Source: Arsenophonus sp046530935 (GTDB lineage Bacteria > Pseudomonadota > Gammaproteobacteria > Enterobacterales > Enterobacteriaceae). From it: a stretch of 64,000 nucleotides of DNA. The first letter of the stretch is position 1. Each line of letters starts with the position of its first letter. The DNA is taken from positions 1-64,000 of the forward strand of contig JBHEQW010000002.1 of NCBI GenBank assembly GCA_046530935.1, written 5' to 3'. Below are positions 22,861 through 34,199 of this stretch, piece after piece. The notes under the pieces were generated by a model that saw nothing but the letters and a program-made list of their open reading frames with translations, did not search any database and was not told where the DNA came from. Made by a program: the position numbers and the translations under genes.

Positions 22861-23900
22861 CTAATTTCCCTTCTATCCACTCATTTAATTGCTCATTATT
22901 GATCGTAATCACCTACAGGAGCAAACTCAGATTGTTAAGTTCATCAAACAGCAGGTTTATATAGATGCTAGTATCAAGTGAAAATTGAAACGGACACTAA
23001 CGACAAAATCACTTATTCAGAGTTGTCACTGATCTGATAGTTATTTTCTTCCTATAGTTTAATTTACATGTACATCCGTTGCAAAAAGGTAATTAATCGC
23101 TATATCTGACTATTTGTCTCACAAATAGTCTGGCATTCTTAGATGTTATAAATATCACCGATTGACTAAAATAACTGAGTTCACCACAAATACCAAGATA
23201 AATTGAAATAAAGTGTTGCTTACCACGCATAAACCTATTTGATCCAGATAAGTAAAATCGTCAACAAGATATTGCGATAACTGGTTTTCTGTACTCCAGT
23301 GTCGTAACGTCCATTTCTGAGCAAACTATGCTTCTTTAAATCTCAAGCTACAGCGAACAACTGGATTTTTTACCAGTGTTCTGTGCAAGCGATAATAAAA
23401 TGGCATTAAGAACATGGAGTCATATCATGCTGATAGCAGAATACATATGATATTTGCAACCACCACGGTGATTGCTGTACCAGCAATGCTATAACGCTGG
23501 TTTGACGTAAGTTTTCTTGATGTGTAAGGATTATCTCTGTGCCAGCAGTTAACATAACCTGATAATATTAGGGCAACATGATGAAAAGAGCTAATAATCA
23601 CCGCTTGCAGTAGGTTGTTTAAAACTGGCGCTAACCAGAAAAATACAACAACCTTGTATAATTTTCATCTCGGCAAACATGGTGTTTTTGTCATACTTAT
23701 CCTATATTCTACTGATATAGAACGTATCAGACTATGGTGTAAGCGACGCAGCAACCTATCCTGCTTTATGCAAGTTTATGAACTTAGTACTTTTTATACT
23801 CTTCAATATGTTAATTTTTTTAGGAATTCATTTCTTAGATGCCTCAAATAAATCTTCTAGAAAGAGAAAACCAGATAATTTAAAAAGATAATATATGAGT
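22848..23900 (-). pseudogene. Probable PilO relic (pil cluster 1)
   Basis: Only the C-terminal end is clear (NNEQLNEWIEGKLDENYK), conserved with cluster 2 at 49354-49450 and the fragment at 50800-50890. Its place upstream of pilP matches PilO of IncI-type pil operons. The 5' boundary is a guess; homology to anything recognisable fades by about 23900. Confidence 0.35.
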
Positions 23901-23999
23901 GCATGTCTTACTATGCATATTTATCATAAGCACTTTATGATCTCTATTTATAAATTAATAATAACAGACATACTGAATTTTTCATAACACAAAAAAAAG

Positions 24000-25660
24000 A
24001 GCCAATATGTCAATTTGCGCCCACGACTACTCGGTCTCAAAGTTTTTCTCGACACGTAAGTATTATCCGCCTATAGTCAGGAACATTCATGTTTTTGAGC
24101 AACGCCAATGCCAAGCTGATGACACTTGATACAACTGCATTTGTAGGTAATAACTAAGAAAGTATACTTGACTATGAATTCATCACATATATGGAATTAT
24201 TGATAATTCCAGTCTTCTTCGCAACATTGGATAAACACAAAGATAACTGGTCTTATAGCTCTAACGAATTCTGGCAGAATCATGATTTCTATTTATCTTG
24301 GAAGATATCAAGATAGTAATTTAACCAGATGTATATAGGTTGCTTGGAAACATAAACTGCTTTTTAGCATTGATGATGTTTGTAATAATTTTCTTGAAAA
24401 GCGTAGTGAAAGCGTCAACTTGGGAACACGTATATATGTCTAGTGAATACTCGCACTTGCAGCACTATTGTGCCATTGGTGTGCCATTTCTTGCTTGCTA
24501 CTGATCTGCCTCTCATAAATATTCACACAGAGGTTTTTATGCAAAATCTATAAGTCAAAAAACCTGCAGTTCATACGGCTTCAAAGCTACTGAGTGCTGC
24601 TTAAAACAGTAGCTTTGTGTTTTATATAACTGAGACTGCAACCACATTACTTTCAGTATGCCAGAAGATCTTTTTTTGTATTTTTCAAGAATAAGTCGCC
24701 AATTACTCAACGCTTTATTTCTTGCCGGCTCCCTATATGACAAGGCTATGCTGCAAGGGGGCATAAAAATAACATGCTGTATGTGTTAGTTAAGCTGTTC
24801 TTCAAAAAAAGAAGTTGAAAAATCTGCTGATATGTTGTCATACGCCTGGTATCTCACAGCTATGAGCTGATAAATTTAAGAGTAGTCTTTCTGGTTTTTG
24901 GCATATCTCTGCCATGAAGTATTAACAGCGTTACCTAAATGCACAGTACGAGCGTTACTGGAAAGGTGAACTTCACTAAAAAGATTAAATGGTATGTGAC
25001 ATAGCGTGAAATTCTTCAGGCTCTGCAACTAACTCTACAGAGATATACGTGTCAAAACTGCTGCATTACCAATGGGAGAGTTAGTTGTACATCTTTACTA
25101 TTATTACAGGATTAATCAATCAGTACTTCCATCAAACAATGATATATGAATAGATGATCTGGAGCTATATTAGACATGTTTCAGCAAGGGATATTAAGAT
25201 ACTAAGTTCTATAATTTTTTATCGAATAGTAAATGAGGCGCAATATTAGTGAAGCCGTATAAGGCGCTGCAGATGATGGCCTAAAAAAATCGGAAAACCT
25301 TGATTAACAGTTCTGATGAAGTATTTTTCTGCACACAGAATCCGTACAAATGCATTTTTTGTGATGTGACCACACAGGCTATTTTTTTATCGATACTCAT
25401 CTTAAACCGTTGCTAAACAGGCAACGGAATTGTTGTTAAAAAATGAATGAAATTAAAAACAAGGCTTGTTAATCAACATATAGTGCTAATGCTCTAAAAT
25501 TAATGCATTAGCCCAAAGACACACAACAAGATAAAATCTTCACTTATAATAAATCATAGTAAACCGATGATTTCATCTCCTTTTAGCAAAAGTATATTGC
25601 TTTTTGTATTTAGTTAAAAAGCGATTCAATTTCTAAACATGAACGAATTAAGATCTTTTT
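24000..25660 (+). pseudogene. Unrecognised two-gene relic, also present at 29450-31110
   Basis: Plus-strand frames agree with the second copy, giving a consensus such as EFITYIELLIIPVHFAHLDK followed by RSNEFWQ-DDFYFSGKI at 24170-24310, then further matching pieces to 25440. A short second frame (MVNISN-NALSxRID in the other copy) begins near 25460. The N-terminal hydrophobic segment plus a long cytoplasmic part, beside pil genes, is reminiscent of a DotM/TrbA-type conjugation protein, but this is a weak guess. Stops and frameshifts abound. Confidence 0.35.
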
Positions 25661-25689
25661 AATCTAACAAGATTTACAGGATCATGTAA

Positions 25690-26000
25690 GCATGAAATTT
25701 TAAAAAATTTAATGCAGAGTATATATTAGCCATTTTCTTGAACTAATCGTCTATAAGGAACTTCATACTTTTCTAGGATGAAGCTAAATAGTACAAAACC
25801 TTTACCAACCAGTATGAAATTATCCACCATCAACTAATAAAATTGGATAATAAGAGAGTTATTGCTAAGAAACTCCAGAGTCAAAATATTAACAATTATA
25901 TCAGCCCATTAAAAAGGATGGCCTTAATAAATTCCATGGTGTATGGTTGTTTTATTTACCTAGTTATCTGACCTAGAGAATGTAGTTTAAAACTACAACA
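25690..26000 (+). pseudogene. IS1595-family transposase, C-terminal fragment
   Basis: The stretch matches the 3' part of the relics at 5360-6230 and 36590-37490: a readable NIN-YISPLKR block is followed by GWP/KFHGVWL-like codons near 25880-25945. This corresponds to the conserved N-x-x-SRLKG-W-x-x-FHGV end of ISXO2-like transposases. The first two thirds are missing. Confidence 0.6.
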
Positions 26001-26120
26001 ATTGAAATAAAAACCCACCTACTACATATTGCTCTGTGAGCAAAGCAAAAATTTTTGTTGACATAGCCATTTTTTATAACCTGATATTCTTCACATTGTG
26101 AAAACTGATAAATATCATTT

Positions 26121-27125
26121 TTATTTCCTACCTCGTTTTTCTACAAATGAATTTTTTAACTTATAAATTTCTCGTTTGCTTTTTTCCCGTTGTTGCTCTT
26201 TTTCTTCCTGCTCATGAGTCAAATTACGGTTATTAAAAATTACCATATCAGGTTTTGCATCATAACGAATGCCGTAATCTGGCAAGTCATTTGCTTTAGC
26301 AAGTTGCTTAATATTATGCCTGAACATTTTTAACAATGCAGTACTCCCGGTTTTTAAATGTAATTTTTCAATAGCTATAGCAAACTCCCACTGATTACCA
26401 CAATGCTTACGGGCTATTTCATAAATTCGCCTATCTATTGCTTTTCTAATACGAAAATAGTCTTGACTTATTTTTAATATTTTCTTTTTATACAAGGCCT
26501 GATAGAGCCAGTCAGGTAACGTAACCTCAACCATACCAATATCGAGCTTCCCTTTTTTTTCCTTTAAAATAACCCATTTATCAATCAAGCCAAAATTTTC
26601 TGTTTTTCTAGAGTCTTCAGAATAGACTACATTTGTTTCAATTCTTGTCCCAGCAAGGCGAGATAATGATTTTCTTAAATCTTCATATGCCCTACCACTC
26701 TTGGCTCTATTCGTTGTTACAAAAAAATCATATGGTGTAAAATAAACAGTACGGCTAATTGGCTCCTGATTATTAATAGACTCTTGTAATTTAGAAATAG
26801 CGTAAATCCAAACATCCTTATCAAAAACAGTTGCCATCCCATATTCAGCATTAGGGGCCACAACTATTGTTGTGTTACCGCTTTTGTATCTCCGCGTGTC
26901 TATATCACCACCTTTTAAAGCAAAAAATGGGTGTTCCATACTAGCCATTTCATCTCTAAATCCAGAAATCTCGACTTCATCAGCAATAAAAAAATCTATC
27001 TCGTGTTTTCGAGGGCGTAAAGTTTTCAAGTTGTTTTCTCCCTCTTTATCTCTGCTATCTATCATAGCCTTAATCTTATCTGTTCTATGATTGTTATTAG
27101 AGCTAGGTGTATTGGTAATGAGCAA
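26121..27125 (-). CDS. repA: Plasmid replication initiator protein RepA (RPA family), intact
   Basis: The 334-residue protein resembles the plasmid/phage replication initiator A family (Pfam RPA). It has an N-terminal HEIDFFIADEVEISGFRDEM block (residues about 40-60), a central RTVYFTPYDFFVTTNR segment with SGRAYEDLRKSLSRLAGTRI (about 142-182), which probably forms a DNA-binding winged helix, and a C-terminal DYFRIRKAIDRRIYEIARKH helix (about 224-243). It would bind its origin and recruit host replication proteins. The longest frame starts at TTG 27125. The codon before it is CTG where the dead copy reads ATG, so the ancestral start may have been lost; ATG 27063 is an alternative. A palindrome and a DnaA-like box lie upstream. 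Confidence 0.88.
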   Translation of the reverse strand: MLITNTPSSNNNHRTDKIKAMIDSRDKEGENNLKTLRPRKHEIDFFIADEVEISGFRDEMASMEHPFFALKGGDIDTRRYKSGNTTIVVAPNAEYGMATVFDKDVWIYAISKLQESINNQEPISRTVYFTPYDFFVTTNRAKSGRAYEDLRKSLSRLAGTRIETNVVYSEDSRKTENFGLIDKWVILKEKKGKLDIGMVEVTLPDWLYQALYKKKILKISQDYFRIRKAIDRRIYEIARKHCGNQWEFAIAIEKLHLKTGSTALLKMFRHNIKQLAKANDLPDYGIRYDAKPDMVIFNNRNLTHEQEEKEQQREKSKREIYKLKNSFVEKRGRK

Positions 27126-27285
27126 CAGCTATTTAGGTAGTCTTTTGATTTTTAAAAACAGAAAACATGATAAAAAGGTCGACTTTTAAAAACTAATTAT
27201 CGATACTTTAAAACTATTGTCAAGTATAGGAGGTTACTATATTTAAAAAAATTTTCTAAAAAACTATAGATAAAACAAAAAATAC

Positions 27286-27307
27286 CTATAACTTATTTAA
27301 GTTATAG
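27286..27307. promoter_or_regulatory. Palindrome upstream of repA (possible operator or origin site)
   Basis: CTATAACTTA / TAAGTTATAG form perfect 10-bp arms separated by TT. An equivalent palindrome with arms TAAGTTA / TAACTTA lies upstream of the dead repA copy (59427-59442), so the element is linked to repA. It may bind RepA dimers for autorepression, or form a hairpin. Confidence 0.6.
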
Positions 27308-27345
27308 ATAACTGATCTTTTAATAGGATTCTAGACACTTGATCC

Positions 27346-27354
27346 TCTGGATAA
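27346..27354. promoter_or_regulatory. DnaA-box-like site near repA
   Basis: TCTGGATAA differs by one base from the DnaA box TGTGGATAA. The dead repA copy has the exact box at 59491-59499 in the same relative position, about 40-50 bases beyond the palindrome. This suggests a replication origin in 27130-27400. Confidence 0.5.
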
Positions 27355-27399
27355 CTTCATATATTGAAAATCAATTAGATAGAAAATTTTTAATCATTC

Positions 27400-28120
27400 T
27401 TAATAAAACCATTACTAGCTAATCTCAAACATCATGTAAACGTCCTTCAATAAGGATTCAGAAATATTCCACTTAGTCGCTTTGGCTGTTCATGGTTAGG
27501 AAATTAAATCGCTCTTTAATTAAAGACAAAAAGACATCCATTATTGCTAAAATGAGATGGAATCATCAGTTTACGGGGTATATTGTAAGTTTCGATTTCA
27601 TCGAAGTGTCTATTCTTTCATCTAATTCATTAATTTTAGAGATATTAAAATCCACGATTTTTCAGTTTTTTTACTTGCCTTCATCTTCAGCGCCTTATAT
27701 ACATTATAAATTCGGCAATAGTGTTCCCAATTTATGATTTTAGAAGAAAACAATAGTGACTGAGCATTTTAAAATGCTTTGCTTGGAGATGGCTTATATA
27801 ACAGAAAATTATTTCTTCTTGCGTTATTATCTACTGCCGCTGTTATTGAGTGGCAGTAGCCTCCTAAAGGAGGATGCACAGCCGCCTTCTCCGTAATCCA
27901 TCAGGTTTGATGTGATATAGCCAGATGTTTAAAGTAACTGTTACTTCCAGTAAGCTAGTATTGTTTTTTTGAATAAATTAGATTTTATTTAAAAGTAATT
28001 TTCTATAGACTAAAGTATGGTATTATTACCAATACTGATTGGAATAATTTTTGATTATACAGCCAAATATATCAACACACACTTATCTCAAGCTCTTAAA
28101 ATTAGAAGTAAAATAATGGC
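27400..28120. other. Eroded DNA beyond the repA origin region
   Basis: An open frame at 27492-27737 has no recognisable features. At 27790-27870 a frame reads LLPLLLSGSSLLKEDAQPP, which resembles a lipoprotein signal with the lipobox Cys changed to Ser. It is probably the start of a dead lipoprotein gene but has no continuing frame. Confidence 0.3.
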
Positions 28121-28124
28121 TTTG

Positions 28125-28700
28125 CAACCAATTTTTATACGATAATTAAATCGCTTGACATATTCCTCTTTGAGGATGTCTTTGCGTGAGGATCTAAAGT
28201 CCGTGTTCTATACCAATCAAGCTCTCTACAGAAACCTTTAAATTCCTTTTTTTGTGGCTGAACGGTTTCGCAGAAAAAATCGTTCTATAAATTCTTTTTT
28301 TATTATATGTAAGTAGCAGATGAATAGTATGTACGTACTTAGTTAAAAGTTAAGATCACGCAAAAAAGGTCTAGCAATTTTGCATAGTCTTAATCTTATA
28401 GACAGATAAAAACCCATCTAGTAGCGCGATCTATACATACGAAAAGATAACCTCCTGAAGTTTCGTTTTGGATTTTCGAAAGACATTTTAGATCTACTTT
28501 AAAATAAGAAGGATAATAGCTTTTAAACACTTTATCCTTCAGCTTATTCTGGCTTCATCTAATTTCATGCAAATTTCCACCGAGCCTAGACCTAGGTAAA
28601 AAGCAATTCAGCCCAAGTTCTAGATATTAATGGCTAAATTGGCTAAATTAGGGTTGGATGTTCAGAAATTCGTATACAGGTAGATTCTGTAAGCAGATCG
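28125..28700 (-). pseudogene. IS481-family transposase relic
   Basis: Minus-strand frames spell the IS481 core. KVDLKCLSKIQNETSG (first catalytic Asp in the HxDxK-like block) is followed by RYLFVCIDRATRWVFICLYK-like codons at 28400-28500. The third acidic region and RNMSSDLI / ERFN-like end lie near 28140-28230. Upstream, GLNCFLPRSRLGG near 28600 fits the linker before the catalytic core. Several frameshifts and stops are present and no second copy was found. Confidence 0.7.
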
Positions 28701-29449
28701 TCGAGATAGAGGAAAAACGTTTCTGCAGGAAACCGACTAGTGCTTGCTGATCTAGCAACATCGTCATCGTCGGCAAACGATGTTGGATATGGCTGTACGA
28801 CCATGGTCTATATAATTGCAATCCGGAAACAAATATATAACGATAAAGCGGAATTTTTTGGTTTTAGACTTTGCTTCGTTACAGGAAGCGTTCATTATAA
28901 TAAAATCTTCTACCATTTATTTTTTAATTTTATAATCAATGCATTTATTGAGTTCTTTAACATCTTCAAGTAATTATATTTTTTAGGATTTTTATCTTAG
29001 TGATTTCTTTGGCATCAACTAGAAAACAATCCATTAACACATCTAATTTATCGGATTGCTTATCCATAGTACTCTACGATTAATAGGGCATATGTAGAAC
29101 ATAACACACATTATGGAATGAACTGTTGGGTATCTACTCTATTTTTATCCCTACGCTGTTTTGGAGATCTTCATAATCTGAGTACTGGTTTATAGCCTAC
29201 GATATCTTTATATTTTCAATTAATTCAGCTAGATAGCTTATAATAATTTCGCAGAAATCATAAATTGGATAAATCATGATTACAACACACTACTTCATGT
29301 GTTAAAAAAGCCATTTATCTTAAGCGTTTTATGATCGCCATCATGAAATGATGGAGGAGAGAGCTGCTAAATTTTAGCATATACCAAAAAGAAGCCTAGA
29401 GGAATGCCTCGTACAACTTAGATCCTCAATTTTTTCTTGCAGAGCAAGC
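28701..29449. other. Eroded DNA, no gene recognised
   Basis: The frame open at 28740-28973 begins with low-complexity Ser/Ala codons and lacks recognisable motifs. I see no promoter or RNA gene here. Confidence 0.4.
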
Positions 29450-31110
29450 ATTATCTGCCTCTAATCATAATTATCTAGGGGTTTGAGCAACTCCAATGGC
29501 AACATGATGATTTTTGATACAACTGCATTTATGTAGTAATAACTGAAAGTATGATTGCTGATGAATTTATTACCTATATAGAACTATGAATAATCCAAGT
29601 CCACTTTGCTCACTTAGACAAACAGAAAGATAAGCACGCTGATAGATCTGATGAATGCGGACAGTATGATGATTTTTATTTCTCTGGCAAGATACCAAGA
29701 TGGCAATTTAGCAAGATATATAATCCCACATAGTGCTCCTAACTAAACTGCTCTTTTTATTATTAGATGATGCCTAGAATAACTTTCTTGTAAAACATGA
29801 TGAAAGTGTCAAACTCTAGTGTAGCAAGCCTATCTGTTGAACGAATGCTTAACCTGCATGACTTGTGTAATATGTGCCCATAGCAAGCTATTACTGCTAT
29901 CAATTTCCTAAATGTTCCAACTGCTATTTTTTCTGCCGAAGATATAAGTCAAAATCCTGCAGTTTATGCGTGTTCAAATTGGGACTGAGAAGTTATTAAC
30001 ACAGAATATTAATATGTTACTTGATTGCGACTGGAAAGACATTACTGTCAGTATGACAAATCTTCTTTACTGCTTTTTAACAAAAACTGCTGGCATACTA
30101 AATGCTTTATTTCTTGTTGTTCAAGCTTGCACACTAAACTATCTGCGGCTGGCATGGAAAGAGGATATTGAAATTTGTATCTTATATGCATTGCACATTT
30201 ATTTATGTTCGAGAACTTAATTAATATCCATATGTTCATATCTCCGTTACCAATGACGGTATGAATATTAAACATGTTATATGGAGGTGAGCTGTTATTC
30301 AAAAAAAGATAGATCAAAGAAATCTGTGAATTCAATATTATTCAGTTGATGCGTTACAGCATATTCTTTGCTAAAAAGCAGTGGCAGCCTTCTGAAGGCG
30401 CAGTACATACGTTATTGAAAAGTACATTTCGCTAAAAAGACGAAAAAGCTATGAGTAGGATAGTGTAAAATGCCTCTAGCGCGTTCACTTTTTCTACGGC
30501 ATACGCCTCAAAACTTCGGAGTTATTGAAATAAAATGGTTGTACATCATTCATTATGATCATCTGACTAAGCAATACATGCAGCAAGATCATATTGCATG
30601 AAATAGATGATCGAGCGCTATATTGCCATATTTCTGTTTAGGCATTTTAAGATGGTGCATTACTATGGTTTTTATCTAATTGTAAATTAGCACATTATTG
30701 GCAAAAGTGTATAAAGCGCTATAGATGATGGTTAGCAAAAAAACAAGAAAAACCGTAGTTCTCCATCCTGATGAATAGATTCTTACGCATAAAGATCCAT
30801 ATAAATACATTCTGTATTGTAGGTGAATAGGCTGTTTTTTATTGATGCTCAACTTGGCAACTAGGCAACAGCAGTGTTATCAGAAAAAATACATAAAATG
30901 GAAAAACAATTGTTATTAAGGCAAACCAATGGTTAATATTTCTAATATTAATTCATTAAGTGAAAGAATAGACAGTCATATAAAATTTTTACTTACATTA
31001 GATCCAAACCAATTCTATCTGTTTTTTAGCAATAATGGGTGGGTTTTTACTCTTTACTTAAAAAAACAATTCAATTTCTTAACCATAAATAGATTCACTC
31101 TAAGCATCAG
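29450..31110 (+). pseudogene. Second copy of the unrecognised two-gene relic at 24000-25660
   Basis: Matching blocks in the same order include TTTTGATACAACTGCATTT (29509) against ACTTGATACAACTGCATTT (24124), GATTTTTATTT (29671) against GATTTCTATTT (24283), and the final AACAATTCAATTTCTTAACCAT (split AACAATTCAATTTC + TTAACCAT, about 31065) against CGATTCAATTTCTAAACAT. The second gene is open from ATG 30929 for 64 codons (MVNISNINSLSERID...) but ends prematurely. The copy lies just upstream of metK. Confidence 0.4.
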
Positions 31111-31302
31111 AGCGAGAATCTAGCCTGATCATCATATACCAAATTTGGTAATAACTCGTTATATATATTTAACAAATCAGTTTTTTACCATTAATGAATA
31201 TAAAAACAGATAGCAATAGTGCTAACTTAACGTTAATATATATTTATATATGGTAAATTATCTAATATAATTTCCCCGAAATTTTAAGGTAATAAAACAT
31301 AT

Positions 31303-32457
31303 ATGACAAGTCATCTTTTTACTTCTGAATCGGTATCAGAAGGTCATCCTGATAAAATTGCAGATCAAATTTCAGATGCAGTTCTTGATGCAATTATTGC
31401 GCAGGATCCAAAAGCACGAGTTGCATGTGAAACCTATGTTAAAACAGGTATGGTAATAGTTGGTGGTGAAATTACGACAAGCGCCTGGGTAGATATTGAA
31501 GAAATTACGCGGCATATGATACGCAAAATTGGCTATACCAGCTCCGATATGGGTTTCGATGCCAATTCCTGTGCTGTTATCAGTGCAATTGGGAAACAAT
31601 CTCTTGATATTAATCAAGGAGTCGATCGTGAAAATCCATTAGAACAAGGAGCAGGCGACCAGGGGATTATGTTTGGTTATGCTAATAACGAAACCGATGT
31701 TCTTATGCCGGCGCCAATTATCTGTGCCCACCGGTTAGTCGAACAGCAAGCTGAAGTGCGAAAAAATGGGACTTTACCATGGTTAGGTCCGGATGCTAAA
31801 AGCCAAATTACTTTCCAATATGAAAACAATAAAATAGTTGGCATTGATACTATTGTCTTATCTACTCAGCATGCTGAGGAAATTAGCCAAGACACCTTAT
31901 CAGAAGCAGTAATGGACGAAATTATTAAGCCAGTATTACCTACAGAATGGCTACAAAAAAATACAAAATATTTTATTAATCCAACAGGTTGTTTTGTTAT
32001 AGGCGGTCCAATGGGTGATTGTGGTTTAACTGGCCGTAAAATTATCGTTGATACTTATGGTGGTATGGCTCGTCATGGTGGCGGTGCTTTTTCTGGCAAA
32101 GATCCTTCTAAGGTTGATCGTTCTGCTGCCTATGCCGCACGTTACGTAGCAAAGAATATTGTTGCCGCAGGACTTGCTGACCGCTGTGAAATTCAAATTT
32201 CTTATGCGATTGGTATCGCTGAGCCTACATCCATTATGATCGAAACTTTCGGTACAGAAAAAATAGCCAATGAAACGCTTGTTCATTTAGTGCATGAAAT
32301 TTTTGACTTGCGCCCTTATGGTTTAGTTAAAATGCTTAATTTATTACAGCCTATTTATCTTCAAACTGCAACATATGGACATTTTGGCCGTTCTCAATTC
32401 CCATGGGAAAAAACAGATAAAGTTTCTGAACTTCGCGCTGCCGTAGGTTTCAACTAA
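31303..32457 (+). CDS. metK: S-adenosylmethionine synthetase (methionine adenosyltransferase), intact
   Basis: The enzyme makes S-adenosylmethionine from ATP and methionine and is normally essential. At 384 codons it equals E. coli MetK and aligns without gaps. The ATP-binding GHPDK motif (residues 14-18), the GAGDQG(I)MFGYA loop (117-126) and GGGAFSGKDPSKVDRSAAY are intact. Three changes stand out: Tyr to Cys in the AHRL motif (residue 141), Arg to Gly before PDAKSQ (162), and Arg to Cys in NPTGRFVIGG (230), beside the adenine-stacking Phe. It stands alone, without the usual chromosomal neighbours; an IS256 relic lies just downstream. No methionine box was seen; a weak AAGG lies 15 bases before ATG. 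Confidence 0.96.
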   Translation: MTSHLFTSESVSEGHPDKIADQISDAVLDAIIAQDPKARVACETYVKTGMVIVGGEITTSAWVDIEEITRHMIRKIGYTSSDMGFDANSCAVISAIGKQSLDINQGVDRENPLEQGAGDQGIMFGYANNETDVLMPAPIICAHRLVEQQAEVRKNGTLPWLGPDAKSQITFQYENNKIVGIDTIVLSTQHAEEISQDTLSEAVMDEIIKPVLPTEWLQKNTKYFINPTGCFVIGGPMGDCGLTGRKIIVDTYGGMARHGGGAFSGKDPSKVDRSAAYAARYVAKNIVAAGLADRCEIQISYAIGIAEPTSIMIETFGTEKIANETLVHLVHEIFDLRPYGLVKMLNLLQPIYLQTATYGHFGRSQFPWEKTDKVSELRAAVGFN

Positions 32458-32599
32458 TTACTAATAGATTTTATTTCATTAAGACAGTAAAGGTAGAGTT
32501 ATGTTCATTTATGATGTATTTGGTTTAGGAGAAAATGGGACATTCTTCTGAATGATTTTCTAACTGATTTTAATAACAGAAAGATGATATGAAATGAAA

Positions 32600-33520
32600 A
32601 AGTCTATTCTACTGGTATCTGCAAAACCAGATATTGCCTGTGATCCATTTCATAAACTCATTAGTAATAGTGTTATGCAGCTGATATCTCTCACCGATTT
32701 GAGGCGCTGAGATCAAAGCTATATATTGCAATAACGTGCTGAACATGCCACCAACCAACGTTGGTAATATGCAGTCGTCTTCTAACGGTTATTTGGCGCG
32801 GCAACAAATACAGACAGGCATTGACGATATTGAGATTAAAGTACCTAATGTAATGTGTAGATCGCACAGCAGCAATTGAATATGCTTCAACATCTTGTTA
32901 CTACAAACTTATCTAATGTGTGAAAAAATGTCAAAAAGTATGCTCTTATGAGCATACATCCAATATATCTCCACTTGAAATGTATATGAATATCTAGTGA
33001 GCTCTTTCGCTGAAAGAGCTCATACTCTCTTTATATCATCAACAGACTAAAATAGTAATGGCTTTGAAGACTACATGCAATGGTCCTACAGGATTTAAGC
33101 AATCGCCATACGTTTATTCCTTTGATGATAGCATTATAGACTTCTGTCAGGCAAAATGATTGTCCTTGCCTATTGGTCATTATTGTAGTCACTGATCATG
33201 GACGTAAAAATCTGGTTTCGGTTAAAAATGCTTATTGAAAATCATAAGCAACCTTGGCTGAACGTCTTAATAGCCTTCGAGCACTTTGTTTAACCTTTCA
33301 TATCTCCAATAATTGGTAATTGTGGGCTGTATGTCATTGACATTTTGTTTGCAAGGTTTTTTCAGCGAAATAATCATTCATGGATGAAGACGATAGAGAA
33401 AAATCTAGAAAAAACCATTTTGCTGCTATTTAAGATGCTTACATCTACTCAGAAAAATAGAGCTAGCTCAGAGGATTTTGACATGCTCTTATCTGGTTTG
33501 TGGTAACCAATCTACAATCG
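32600..33520 (+). pseudogene. IS256-family transposase relic
   Basis: A frame at 32770-32870 reads NGYLARQQIQTGIDDIEIKVP, split here as NGYLARQQIQ and TGIDDIEIKVP, matching the N-x-Y-L-P-x-R-x-I-Q-T-G block of IS256 transposases. At 33165-33240 CLLVIIVVTDHGRKNLVSV matches the LVIIGVTE-DG segment. An insertion relative to the 15280 copy and many stops make it dead. It begins about 140 bases after metK, so it may have been one end of a segment that moved metK. Confidence 0.75.
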
Positions 33521-33589
33521 ATAGATTTTAAAATTAAAAATTAATAGTTTCTTATATTAAAGATTGAGAATAGCTTCATGAAGCACCGC

Positions 33590-33720
33590 ATAAGAGTGGA
33601 AGATAGCCTAATCGCAATACATCAAATTTGATAATAACTCCACATAAAAAGCTATATTTATTAATATATCACCTTTTTTTGGTGTTAATATGAAAAAATC
33701 AATAGTAAGCAGAGTATAAT
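33590..33720. repeat. Diverged duplicate of the metK upstream region
   Basis: CATCAAATTTGATAATAACTC (split CATCAAATTTG / ATAATAACTC) and flanking words match ACCAAATTTGGTAATAACTC at 31139-31160, followed in both by a TATATTTA-rich stretch and a run of T. The copy therefore carries metK-upstream DNA without metK. The neighbouring 70-codon frame at 33798-34010 has no recognisable motifs or ribosome site and is left unassigned. Confidence 0.45.
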
Positions 33721-34199
33721 TTCATAATTTCAATGAGATAAGTCGATTAAAAAGACAGCTCATAAAATCAGAAGAGATAGCTAATAGCTAATACGGGATG
33801 AATAAAGATCAAGCAATATCTGTTTTATCCACAGGATACGGAATTTTATTAAACAATAAAATTGCATATTTTAACACAAACTATTCTGTCAAACGCTATA
33901 GATTAAAAGATATGTTAAGCAAAGGTTGTTGGTTTTATCTCAAATCAATATGTAGCCATATCTATATTTCAATTCTTGTGGTTTCAAACAATTTCCTTAC
34001 TGGCAGATAATTTTGTAAATAAAAATACTCTACGGGATGGAAGACATAAGGTATCTTTTACTCAGCTAATATAAGTATTTGTATTTTGTAAGTGGAATTC
34101 TTTACAAATAACTCTATGATTATCCAATAATATTAGGCGATGGCGATTAATTCCATCATATCTAGCAAAGATTTCGTGCCATTTAACTCAATCTGGTCA

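Noticed and set aside
26872..27090. Open frame antisense to repA
   Set aside because: Shadow of the intact repA reading frame; no ribosome site.
31372..32286. Two open frames antisense to metK
   Set aside because: Shadows of the highly conserved metK frame.
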